Origin: DATHSN01 sp035464115
GTDB taxonomy: Bacteria > Actinomycetota > Acidimicrobiia > Acidimicrobiales > SKKL01
Direction: 5' to 3'
Length of the DNA: 11,423 bases
Assembly (NCBI GenBank): GCA_035464115.1
Contig: DATHSN010000401.1
Location: 1-11,423 of the forward strand
The notes below the pieces were generated by a model that saw nothing but the letters and a program-made list of their open reading frames with translations, had not been told where the DNA came from and made no database searches. The position numbers were made by a program, and so were the translations under genes. Position 1 is the first letter of the stretch, and the number at the start of each line of letters is the position of its first letter. Positions 1 to 6,768 of this stretch are shown piece by piece.

Positions 1-212
1 AAGGTCGGCTCCTCGAGCATCACCAGGATGTCGAGGGGGTCGCCGTCCTCGCCGAGGGTGTGCTCGACGAAGCCGTAGTCGGTCGGATACTGCGTCGCGG
101 TGAAGAGATGGCGGTCGAGCCAGACCAGGCCGCTGGTGTGATCCATCTCGTACTTGTTGCGTGATCCCTTGGGGATCTCCACCACGATCTCGACCGGTTC
201 GCGTTCGTCCAT
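1..212 (-). CDS. ppa: inorganic pyrophosphatase, family I (5' part, cut by window edge)
   Basis: Hydrolyses cytosolic pyrophosphate to two phosphates, pulling biosynthetic reactions forward. Only the first 70 codons are present; the gene runs off the left edge. Reading the minus strand from ATG at 212 gives a protein beginning MDEREPVEIVVEIPKGSRNK. The visible part matches the family closely: the EIPKGS...KYE segment (residues 12-22, with K15, K20 and E22 as probable phosphate/metal ligands), R34, the YPTDYGF segment (42-48), and the signature DGDPLDI (56-62), whose aspartates bind Mg2+. The start is supported by a GAGGAG ribosome-binding site at 223-228 and by agreement with the usual N-terminus. 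A candidate promoter lies at 269-297. The gene sits downstream of sufB on the same strand, but a hairpin terminator separates them, so it is probably transcribed on its own. Confidence 0.93.
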   Translation of the reverse strand, partial: MDEREPVEIVVEIPKGSRNKYEMDHTSGLVWLDRHLFTATQYPTDYGFVEHTLGEDGDPLDILVMLEEPT

Positions 213-268
213 GCTCGTTCGTCTCCTCGGTGCACCAGAGCGGCAGTCGGCGTGCACCACCGGTTGGC

Positions 269-297
269 ACGCTATCGGCACGCCTCCGGACAGCGAA
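269..297 (-). promoter_or_regulatory. candidate promoter for ppa
   Basis: On the minus strand a TAGCGT -10 hexamer (269-274) lies 17 nt from a TTCGCT -35-like hexamer (292-297). Transcription would start near 262, leaving an untranslated leader of about 50 nt that contains the ribosome-binding site. It lies between the sufB terminator and the ppa start. The -10 fits the actinobacterial TAnnnT pattern; the -35 matches only half of TTGACA. No experimental support. Confidence 0.35.
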
Positions 298-351
298 TGG
301 GCCGAAAGCCCGATCGAGGGGTAGCCCTCCGAGCGCCGGGGCACCGACGCG

Positions 352-389
352 AAAGACCGCCGCCACCGGGTGGGGCGGTGACGGCGGTC
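352..389 (-). terminator. hairpin terminator after sufB
   Basis: Arms 355-368 and 376-389 are complementary over 14 positions around a 7-nt loop (369-375). The only imperfect pair, C363/A381 on the plus strand, becomes a G-U wobble in minus-strand RNA, so the full stem forms only in transcripts coming from sufB. A short TTT follows the stem (354-352). The hairpin begins 36 nt past the sufB stop codon. It is a good intrinsic terminator apart from the short U tract. Confidence 0.7.
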
Positions 390-425
390 GATCAGGGATC
401 CCGGAGGATCAGGGTTCCGGTGGGA

Positions 426-1829
426 TCAGCCCACCGAACCCTCCATCTGGAGCTCGATGAGGCGGGACCACTCGACGGCGTACTCCATGGGCAGGGTGCG
501 CGTCACCGGCTCGATGAACCCGTTGACGATCATGCCCATGGCCTGCTCCTCGGAGAGACCCCGCGACATGAGGTAGAAGAGCTGCTCGTCGGCCACCTTC
601 GACACGGTGGCCTCGTGGCCGATGACGGCGTCCTTCGACCCGACCTCCATGTAGGGGAAGGTGTCGGAGATGGAGTGCTCGTCGAGGATGAGGGCGTCGC
701 ACTGGACGTAGCTCTTCGAGCCGTAGGCGTCGTCCTCGACCCGGACCAGGCCGCGGTAGCTGGTGCGCCCGCCGTCCTTGGAGATCGACTTCGACACGAT
801 CTTCGAGGTGGTCTCGGGGGCGGCGTGCACCATCTTGGCGCCGGCGTCCTGGTGCTGGCCGGGGCCGGCGTAGGCCACCGAGAGCACCTCGCCCGAGGCC
901 TTGGGGCCCACCATGTAGACCGCCGGGTACTTCATGGTGAGGCGGCTGCCGATGTTGCCGTCGATCCACTCCATGTGGCCCTCGGCCTCGACCCGGGCCC
1001 GCTTGGTGACCAGGTTGAACACGTTGTTCGACCAGTTCTGGATGGTGGTGTAGGTGACCCGCGCCGAGGGCTTGACCACGATCTCGACCACCGCGGAGTG
1101 CAGCGAGTCGGTGGTGTACACCGGCGCCGAGCAGCCCTCGATGTAGTGCACCTTCGAACCCTCGTCGGCGATGATCAAGGTGCGCTCGAACTGGCCCATG
1201 TTCTCGGCGTTGATGCGGAAGTAGGCCTGCAGCGGCATCTCGACCTCGACGCCCGGCGGCACGTAGATGAACGACCCGCCCGACCACACCGACGAGTTGA
1301 GCGCCGCGAACTTGTTGTCGTTCATGGGGATCACGGTGCCGAAGTAGGCGCGCACGATCTCGGGGTGCTCGCGCAGGGCCGTGTCCATGTCGGTGAAGAT
1401 GACGCCCTGGGCCTCGAGGTCCTCACGGTTCTTGTGGTAGACGACCTCGGACTCGTACTGGGCGGTGACCCCGGCGAGGTACTTGCGCTCGGCCTCGGGG
1501 ATGCCCAGCTTCTCGTAGGTCTGCTTCACCGAGTCGGGCAGCTCGTCCCACGCGTCGACCTGATGGTCGGTGGGCTTGATGTAGTAGAAGATGTCGTCGA
1601 AGTAGATCTCCGACATGTCGCCGCCCCAGTTGGGCATCGGGCGCTTCTGGAAGTGGGCGTAGGACCGCAGGCGGTAGTTCCGCATCCAGTCGGGCTCGCC
1701 CTTCATCCACGACATCTCCTGGATGATGTCTTCGTTGAGCCCCCGCTTGGGCTTGAAGACGTAGTCCTCGGCGTCGCTCCAGCCCAGCTTGTAGCGACCG
1801 AGGTCGAGTCCGAGATCGGTGGTGGCCAT
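426..1829 (-). CDS. sufB: Fe-S cluster assembly scaffold protein SufB
   Basis: Scaffold subunit of the cytosolic SUF system; in other bacteria it works as a SufBC2D complex that receives sulfur from a SufS-type desulfurase and builds Fe-S clusters. The protein has 467 residues, the normal full length, and is SufB-like throughout. It has the conserved EGCSAP segment with C233, the VQCDAL segment with C377, and GHEATVSKV with H405/E406, the positions implicated in sulfur transfer and cluster assembly in E. coli SufB. There is no intein, although SufB inteins are common in mycobacteria. ATG at 1829 is supported by GGAGAGG (1837-1843), 7 nt upstream. The usual sufC/sufD/sufS neighbours are missing here: ppa lies downstream and an ABC exporter upstream. 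It has its own terminator (352-389) and a palindrome in its promoter region (1868-1879). Identity is secure; the solitary arrangement is the odd point. Confidence 0.97.
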   Translation of the reverse strand: MATTDLGLDLGRYKLGWSDAEDYVFKPKRGLNEDIIQEMSWMKGEPDWMRNYRLRSYAHFQKRPMPNWGGDMSEIYFDDIFYYIKPTDHQVDAWDELPDSVKQTYEKLGIPEAERKYLAGVTAQYESEVVYHKNREDLEAQGVIFTDMDTALREHPEIVRAYFGTVIPMNDNKFAALNSSVWSGGSFIYVPPGVEVEMPLQAYFRINAENMGQFERTLIIADEGSKVHYIEGCSAPVYTTDSLHSAVVEIVVKPSARVTYTTIQNWSNNVFNLVTKRARVEAEGHMEWIDGNIGSRLTMKYPAVYMVGPKASGEVLSVAYAGPGQHQDAGAKMVHAAPETTSKIVSKSISKDGGRTSYRGLVRVEDDAYGSKSYVQCDALILDEHSISDTFPYMEVGSKDAVIGHEATVSKVADEQLFYLMSRGLSEEQAMGMIVNGFIEPVTRTLPMEYAVEWSRLIELQMEGSVG

Positions 1830-1867
1830 CGTGGTACCTCTCCAGGGGGTGCCGACGGGAATTTCTC

Positions 1868-1881
1868 CTATCTGGATAGTA
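1868..1881 (-). promoter_or_regulatory. putative sufB promoter -10 overlapped by a palindromic operator
   Basis: The sequence CTATCTGGATAG (1868-1879) is an inverted repeat with 5-bp arms around TG. On the minus strand it overlaps a TACTAT -10-like hexamer (1876-1881), about 50 nt upstream of the sufB ATG. A repressor bound here would block transcription start. Suf genes are commonly controlled by Fe-S-sensing regulators (Rrf2/IscR-like or SufR), and TATC/GATA half-sites would suit a dimer, but the regulator is not in this window. The -35 region (near 1899-1904) is weak. Confidence 0.4.
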
Positions 1882-1947
1882 ACAAACCCTCCAGTGGTTC
1901 CACACCCTCTGTGGTGCGCCCGTCAGCGCCCCCGGGCGAGCCCCGCC

Positions 1948-3759
1948 TCAGCCCCCCGGGGTGGCGTCGGCGCCGGCCGACGTGAGCCCGCCCTGCCAGG
2001 TGGCGAACAGGGCGGCGTAGTGCCCACCGGCGGCCACCAGCTCGTCGTGGGTGCCCACCTCGGCGAGGCTCCCGCCGGTGACCACGCCGACCCGGTCGGC
2101 GCGCTCGGAGGTGGAGAGGCGGTGGGCGATCACGATGACGGTGCGGCCCTGCATGAGCCGCTCCATGGCCGCCTCGACCAGCATCTCGGTGCCGGGGTCG
2201 AGGCTCGAGGTGGCCTCGTCGAGCACCAGCACGCCGGGATCGACCAGCGCGGCCCGGGCGAGCGACACCAGCTGCTTCTCGCCGGCCGACAGCCGGCTGC
2301 CCCGCTCGTCGACCTCGGTGTCGAGCCCGGCGGGCAGCGCCTCGAAGCGCTCGCGGATGCCGATGGCGTCGAGGGCGGCGACGACCTCGTCGTCGGTGGC
2401 CTCGGCGCGGGCCACCCGGATGTTGTCGCGGATGGTGGCGTTGAAGAGGAACCCCTCCTGGGGGACCACCACCACCCGTCGCCGCAGCGACTCGTGGGTG
2501 GCGTCGCGCAGGTCGACCCCGCCGAAGCGCACCGCCCCCTCGACGGGGTCGTAGAACCGGGCGATGAGCTTGGCCAGCGTGCTCTTGCCCGCGCCGGTGG
2601 GCCCGACGAGGGCCAGGCGCTCGCCGTCGGGGATGGTGAGCGCCACGTCGTGCAGGACCCACTCCATCCCCCGGCCGTAGCGGAAGGCGAGGCCGTCGAC
2701 CTCGATGTCGCCCCGGGCCGGGAGCTCGACCGCGTCGGGGCGCTCGGGGACGTCGACCGGCTCGTCGAGCAGCAGCAGCACCTTGCGCAGGCCGGCGCCC
2801 GCCGACTGGATCTGGTTGAACAGCTGCGACAGCTGCTGGATGGGGTCGAACAGGTTCGACAGGGTGAGCACGAAGAACGCCACGGTGCCGACGGTGACCA
2901 TGTCCTGGGTGACCATCCAGCCGCCCACGCCCACCACCAGGGCGGTGGTGCCGAGCCCGGCGAACTCGATGACCGGCAGGTACCAGGCCTGGATCTTCAC
3001 CGAGCGCAGGTGGGCGCCGTAGAGGCTGCGGTTGCCCCGGCTGAAGCGGTCGGCCTCGACCTGCTCACGGCCGTAGGCCTGGGTGACGCGCACCCCGGCG
3101 ATGCCCTCCTGGAGGTCGGAGAGCGTGCTGCCGATGCGGTCGCGCACCTCGAGGTAGGCGTCGTTGGAGTCGCGCCGGAACTTGCGGCTGGCGATGAGCA
3201 CGGGTGGCACCGACACCAGGCACACCAACATGAGCTGCCAGGACACGGCGGCGAGCACGCCGATCGCCAGCACGAGCAGCAACACGTTGGACACCAACAT
3301 GAGCAGGCCCATCTGGACGAGCTCCTGCATGGAGTCGACGTCGGAGGTGAGCCGCGAGACGATCACGCCGCCCTTCTCGCGGTCGTAGAACGGCATCGAC
3401 AGGCGCTGGAGGTGGTGGAAGGCCTTCTCGCGCAGGTCGCGCAGGAAGCCCTCGCCCACCTGCGACAGCACCAGGACCATCGACCGCTGGCTCGCGTACT
3501 GCACCAGGGCCACGACCACGTAGAGCCCGACGGCGAGGTAGAGCACGCCCTTGTCGCCCTCGACGATGCCCTCGTCGATGCCGAACTTCACCAGGTACGG
3601 ACCGGCGAGGATCATGCTCGTGTAGACGGCGATCAGCGCGAGGGCGAGCCACATGCGGCGGCGCTGGTCGCCGAGCATGCGGTAGGCGCGGCGCACGATG
3701 CGCTTGGCCTCGTCGGCGTCGAGCTTGTCCTCGTCGGTGACGGCTCCCTGCATCCACAT
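1948..3759 (-). CDS. ABC exporter, permease-ATPase subunit B (consensus Walker B, degenerate signature)
   Basis: Second half of a heterodimeric ABC exporter, 603 residues: an N-terminal six-helix membrane domain (about 35-320) fused to a nucleotide-binding domain (about 350-590). Walker A is GPTGAGKST (386-394), the Q-loop glutamine is Q434, Walker B ends LVLDE with catalytic E515, and the H-loop histidine is H546. The ABC signature is degenerate: LSAGE (490-494) instead of LSGGQ. Its ATP site is therefore completed by the intact signature of the partner encoded just upstream. The ATG at 3759 shares a base with the partner's TGA (TGATG), so translation is coupled; a second ATG at 3753 is an alternative. 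Substrate cannot be told from sequence; lipids, drugs or peptides are typical. No clear terminator lies between its stop and sufB. Confidence 0.93.
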   Translation of the reverse strand: MWMQGAVTDEDKLDADEAKRIVRRAYRMLGDQRRRMWLALALIAVYTSMILAGPYLVKFGIDEGIVEGDKGVLYLAVGLYVVVALVQYASQRSMVLVLSQVGEGFLRDLREKAFHHLQRLSMPFYDREKGGVIVSRLTSDVDSMQELVQMGLLMLVSNVLLLVLAIGVLAAVSWQLMLVCLVSVPPVLIASRKFRRDSNDAYLEVRDRIGSTLSDLQEGIAGVRVTQAYGREQVEADRFSRGNRSLYGAHLRSVKIQAWYLPVIEFAGLGTTALVVGVGGWMVTQDMVTVGTVAFFVLTLSNLFDPIQQLSQLFNQIQSAGAGLRKVLLLLDEPVDVPERPDAVELPARGDIEVDGLAFRYGRGMEWVLHDVALTIPDGERLALVGPTGAGKSTLAKLIARFYDPVEGAVRFGGVDLRDATHESLRRRVVVVPQEGFLFNATIRDNIRVARAEATDDEVVAALDAIGIRERFEALPAGLDTEVDERGSRLSAGEKQLVSLARAALVDPGVLVLDEATSSLDPGTEMLVEAAMERLMQGRTVIVIAHRLSTSERADRVGVVTGGSLAEVGTHDELVAAGGHYAALFATWQGGLTSAGADATPGG

Positions 3760-5567
3760 CAGACCGTCACCTCCCCGGTGCCGGCGAGGTCCTCGGCGGT
3801 GGCGAGGTCTTCGGCGGTGGCCTGAGCCAGCACCTCGCGGTAGCTGGCGTCGCGCTCGAGCAGCTCGGCGTGGGTGCCCTCGGCGACGATGCGGCCGTGG
3901 TCGAGCAGCACCACCCGGTCGGCGAGGGCGATGGTGGCGGGGCGGTGGGCGATCACGAGGGTGGTGCGACCGTCCATGACCTCGGCCATGGCGTCGCGGA
4001 TCTCGTGCTCCTTGGTGGGGTCGACCGACGAGGTGGCGTCGTCGAGGATGAGGATGCGCGGGTCGGCGAGGATGGCCCGGGCGATGGCGATGCGCTGGCG
4101 CTGACCGCCCGACAGGCCGAACCCCCGCTCGCCGATCTCGGTGCGGTAGCCGTCGGGCATGGCCACGATGAAGTCGTGGGCGCCCGACAGGCGCGCGGCG
4201 CGCTCGATGGCGTCGTGGGGGGCGTCGGGGTCGGCGAAGGCGATGTTGGCGGCGATGGTGTCGCTGAACAGGAAGGTGTCCTCGAACACCAGGCCCACCG
4301 AGCGGCGCAGCTCGCGCAGGCGCACGTCGCGGACATCGACGCCGTCGATGACGACCCGACCGGCGCGCACGTCGTAGAAGCGCGGGATCAGCTTGGCCAC
4401 GGTGCTCTTGCCCGACCCGGTGGCGCCGACCAGCGCGACCGACTCGCCCGGGCGCAGGTGCAGGTCGAACCCCTCGAGGACGGCGTCGGCGTCGCCGTAG
4501 CCGAAGGTGACGCCCTCGAAGCGCACGTCGCCCAACCGGCCCTCGGCGGGCAGCGAGGTGGCGTGGGGGGCGTCGGCGATGAGCGGGGCGGTGGACAGGA
4601 CCTCGGCGACCCGCTCGGCGGCGGCGGCGCCGCGCTGGGCCTGGGCGATGATCATGCCGAGCATCCGCAGCGGCGGCACGAGCAGCACCACGTAGAAGTT
4701 GAACTTCACGAGCTCGCCGACCGACAGGGCACCGTCGATGGCGAGGGTGCCGCCGTACAGCAGCACCAAGATGAGCCCCACGTTGGGCAGCAGCTCGATG
4801 AGCGGCAGGTACGTGGCCCGGGTGCGGGCCGCGGTGATGGCCGCGTCGTAGACGTCGTCGGCCTCGGTGCGCAGCCGCGCCTCCTGGACCCGCTCGGCCC
4901 CGAAGCCCTTGACGACCCGCACGCCCTGCACCGACTCGTCGACCACCGAGGCGAGCTGGGCCGACTCCTCCTGCAGGCGCATCATCGACGGGAACAGCCG
5001 CTGGGAGAACTTGCGGCCGAACACGTTGACCAGCGGGAGCGACCCGAGGGCGAGCAGCGTGAGGATCGGGTCGACGAGCAGCATGATGACGGTGACCGCG
5101 ATGACCGTGACCGCGTTGGAGATCGTGATGGGGATCATCACGACCAGGTTCTGCACCTGCTGCAGGTCGGTGTTGCCCCGGCTCATGAGCTGACCGGCCT
5201 GGGTCTTGTCGTGGTAGGCGAAGTGGAGCCGCTGGATGTGGGCGTAGATGCGGTCGCGCAGCCACATCTCGGCGTAGCGGGCCTCGCGGAAGGCGAAGTA
5301 GCGGCGCATGCCGGTGAACGCGGCGGCCACCAGGCCGGCGACACCGACGAGGACCGACCAGCGGATGATGGCGTCGACGTCTTCCTGCTCGATGCCCTTG
5401 TCGATGGCCTGCTGCACGAGCAGCGGCACCGCGACCTTGCCGGCGGTCCACACCAGGCCGACGAGGACGCCGGCGGAGATGCCCTTGCGCTGGCGCCAGA
5501 CCGTGCTGCGCAGCAGCGCCCACCCGGCGGACGTGCCCGTCGAGCCGGCGCCCGGCTCGGCTGGCAT
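3759..5567 (-). CDS. ABC exporter, permease-ATPase subunit A (degenerate catalytic site, consensus signature)
   Basis: First half of the heterodimeric exporter, 602 residues: membrane domain (about 25-315) and nucleotide-binding domain (about 345-580). Walker A is GATGSGKST (381-389) and the signature is intact, LSGGQ (485-489). The catalytic glutamate after Walker B is aspartate (LILDD, D510), the Q-loop position is E429 (VFEDTF), and H541 is the H-loop histidine. This makes one of the two ATP sites degenerate, as in TM287/288-type exporters. The C-terminus contains a tandem AEDLAT repeat encoded by two 18-bp units (3783-3818). The chosen ATG at 5567 has no ribosome-binding site, and the same frame stays open upstream to 5783 with an Ala/Pro/Gly-rich, strongly coding-like sequence, so the real N-terminus may be longer. 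Confidence 0.9.
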   Translation of the reverse strand: MPAEPGAGSTGTSAGWALLRSTVWRQRKGISAGVLVGLVWTAGKVAVPLLVQQAIDKGIEQEDVDAIIRWSVLVGVAGLVAAAFTGMRRYFAFREARYAEMWLRDRIYAHIQRLHFAYHDKTQAGQLMSRGNTDLQQVQNLVVMIPITISNAVTVIAVTVIMLLVDPILTLLALGSLPLVNVFGRKFSQRLFPSMMRLQEESAQLASVVDESVQGVRVVKGFGAERVQEARLRTEADDVYDAAITAARTRATYLPLIELLPNVGLILVLLYGGTLAIDGALSVGELVKFNFYVVLLVPPLRMLGMIIAQAQRGAAAAERVAEVLSTAPLIADAPHATSLPAEGRLGDVRFEGVTFGYGDADAVLEGFDLHLRPGESVALVGATGSGKSTVAKLIPRFYDVRAGRVVIDGVDVRDVRLRELRRSVGLVFEDTFLFSDTIAANIAFADPDAPHDAIERAARLSGAHDFIVAMPDGYRTEIGERGFGLSGGQRQRIAIARAILADPRILILDDATSSVDPTKEHEIRDAMAEVMDGRTTLVIAHRPATIALADRVVLLDHGRIVAEGTHAELLERDASYREVLAQATAEDLATAEDLAGTGEVTV

Positions 5568-5782
5568 CGCGGGCGGTGCGGCGCCCGGCTCGGCGGTGGC
5601 CGCGGCGTCGACGCCCGCGCCCGGGCCCGCGCTGGCGGCTGCGCCCGGGCCGGTGACCGCCGCGGCGGGCGGGTCGGCGCTCGTGTCGGTGCTGGTCTCG
5701 GTGCGTGCGTCGGCAGCGATGGCGGCGGACTCCTGGCGCGTCGGCGGTGGTGGGCGGCGTCCCCGAGCCGCCCGACGCCATC

Positions 5783-5809
5783 ATCCTACCGTTTGGTTCC
5801 AGGGTCGAA
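5783..5809 (-). promoter_or_regulatory. candidate promoter of the ABC exporter operon
   Basis: Minus-strand TAGGAT (5783-5788) is a good actinobacterial -10 hexamer. A TTCGAC -35-like element (5804-5809) is only 15 nt away, shorter than ideal. Transcription would start near 5776, about 210 nt before the annotated ATG of subunit A. That implies either a long leader or an earlier true start. Confidence 0.35.
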
Positions 5810-5877
5810 TCATTAGGGCCTCGCGCCCGGGGCGGCGGTGCGCCCGGGGCGGCGGGCGGAGTCACCGACGACACGGC

Positions 5878-5883
5878 TACCGT
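5878..5883 (+). promoter_or_regulatory. candidate -10 element for a leaderless DUF2752 gene
   Basis: TACCGT ends 7 nt before the GTG at 5891, which would put the transcription start at or next to the start codon. There is no ribosome-binding site before that GTG, which fits leaderless translation, common in actinobacteria. No convincing -35 is visible. The same TACCGT-N7-GTG layout occurs at 9210-9225. Confidence 0.35.
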
Positions 5884-5890
5884 CCGTCGC

Positions 5891-6202
5891 GTGCCCATCG
5901 GTTGCCCGTTCCACGCGGTCACGGGGCTCGACTGCCCCGGGTGCGGCCTGGTGCGCGGCACCGTCGACCTGCTGTCGGGCGACCTCGCCGGCGCGCTCGA
6001 CCGCAACCCGCTCATCGTGGTGCTCGTCCCGATGCTCACCGTCGGGCTGGTGGTGTGGGCCCTGCGCCTGATGGGGCACGAGGTGCGCCTGCCCCGGGTG
6101 CCCACCGCGGTCGGCGCGACGGCGCTGGCGCTGGTCGTCGCGTTCGGGATCGCCCGCAACCTGCCCGTCGACGCGCTCGCCTGGATGGCCGCCGACCGCT
6201 GA
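5891..6202 (+). CDS. DUF2752-type small membrane protein
   Basis: A 103-residue protein if the GTG at 5891 is the start. Its N-terminus holds the DUF2752 hallmark: CPFHAVTGLDCPGCGLVRG (residues 5-23), then LLSGDLAGAL and NPL. The three cysteines C5, C15 and C18 are typical of the family. Two hydrophobic segments follow (about 42-60 and 73-91), so it is probably a small inner-membrane protein. The family's function is unknown. Most members carry another hydrophobic segment before the cysteine motif; here the upstream frame is open to 5705 but reads as hydrophilic, Gly/Arg-rich non-coding-like sequence, so I prefer the short form. It ends 47 nt before the stop codon of the convergent gene. Confidence 0.75.
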   Translation: MPIGCPFHAVTGLDCPGCGLVRGTVDLLSGDLAGALDRNPLIVVLVPMLTVGLVVWALRLMGHEVRLPRVPTAVGATALALVVAFGIARNLPVDALAWMAADR

Positions 6203-6249
6203 CCCTGCCCTGGGCGTTCGGCCGTGGCGACGAGGAGCGACCGACCCGG

Positions 6250-6768
6250 TCAGTCGAGGCGACGCAGCTCGGCGGCGTAGCGCTTGCCCCGGACCACGTA
6301 GAAGTCCTTGCCCCGGGCGATGGTCTCGGTGTCGACCGAGTCGGGGCGGATCTTGGCGGGGATGCCGAGCGCCATGGCGCCCGACGGCACCTCCATGTCG
6401 TTGGGCACCAACGCTCCGGCCCCGACCAGCGCCCCGGACCGCACGACGGCGCGGTGCAACACGATGGACCCGGTGCCGACGAGCGAGCCGTCCTCGATCA
6501 CGCAGCCCTCGAGGTGCACGAGGTGGCCGATGACGCAGTCGGAGCCCACCCGGGTGGGCCACTCGGCCGTGGTGTGGATGACCGAGCCGTCCTGGATCGA
6601 GGTGCGCTCCCCCACCGTGATGCCGCCGTCGTCGCCCCGCAGCACCGCGCTCGGCCAGACGGTGGACTCGGCGCCGATGGTCACGTCGCCGATGACCACC
6701 GCGTCGGGGTGGATGTAGGCCGTCGGGTCGATGCGCGGCTCGACCGCGCCGATGGCGTAGATGGGCAT
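6250..6768 (-). CDS. gamma-carbonic anhydrase-like left-handed beta-helix protein
   Basis: A 172-residue hexapeptide-repeat protein of the gamma carbonic anhydrase/YrdA/PaaY type. Repeats with I/V at every sixth position fill residues 10-140 (for example VVIGDVTIGAESTVWPSAVL), followed by the usual ALGIPAKIR segment and an alpha-helical tail. Family landmarks R44, D46 and Q59-D60 are present. Of the three metal histidines, H65 and H82 are kept, but the usual GHxxxLHGC is GHLVHLEGC: the third ligand position is E87, with a histidine two residues earlier (H85). It may bind metal differently or have no anhydrase activity. The ATG at 6768 overlaps the TGA of the flavin reductase gene (TGATG), so the two are co-translated. 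Known relatives include metal-dependent hydratases, thioesterases and structural proteins. Confidence 0.88.
   Translation of the reverse strand: MPIYAIGAVEPRIDPTAYIHPDAVVIGDVTIGAESTVWPSAVLRGDDGGITVGERTSIQDGSVIHTTAEWPTRVGSDCVIGHLVHLEGCVIEDGSLVGTGSIVLHRAVVRSGALVGAGALVPNDMEVPSGAMALGIPAKIRPDSVDTETIARGKDFYVVRGKRYAAELRRLD

Larger units (their letters stand above)
5568..5890. other. divergent intergenic region; probable N-terminal extension of exporter subunit A
   Basis: This 323-nt stretch separates the exporter from the divergent DUF2752 gene. On the minus strand, 5568 to about 5730 is open in the subunit A frame with G/C third bases. It repeats the 15-bp segment of 5547-5561 at 5580-5594, 33 nt (11 codons) apart, giving AEPGA twice in frame. 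No ATG, GTG or TTG occurs in that frame before the stop at 5781-5783. An ATGATG (5784-5779) opens a different frame that looks coding up to about 5730. A TAGGAT -10-like hexamer (5783-5788) lies just before it. A 16-bp GC-rich segment is repeated at 5823-5838 and 5840-5855. No RNA gene is visible. Confidence 0.5.

Noticed and set aside
252..1985. Plus-strand 577-residue open frame opposite sufB
   Set aside because: His/Asp/Val/Leu-rich shadow of sufB; no domain, no ribosome-binding site.
1819..3825. Plus-strand 668-residue open frame opposite exporter subunit B
   Set aside because: Low-complexity antisense shadow produced by G/C third-base bias.
3870..5816. Plus-strand 648-residue open frame opposite exporter subunit A
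   Set aside because: Same antisense effect; Gly/Val/His/Asp-rich with no recognisable domain.
1948..6159. Minus-strand 1403-residue frame suggesting a giant exporter fusion
   Set aside because: Only the last 603 residues (from 3759) are real; the preceding Arg/Pro/Gly-rich part is subunit A read in a wrong frame.
6239..6251. Hairpin between the convergent DUF2752 and gamma-CA-like genes as a terminator
   Set aside because: Only a 5-bp stem with a 3-nt loop, overlapping a stop codon and with no T tract.
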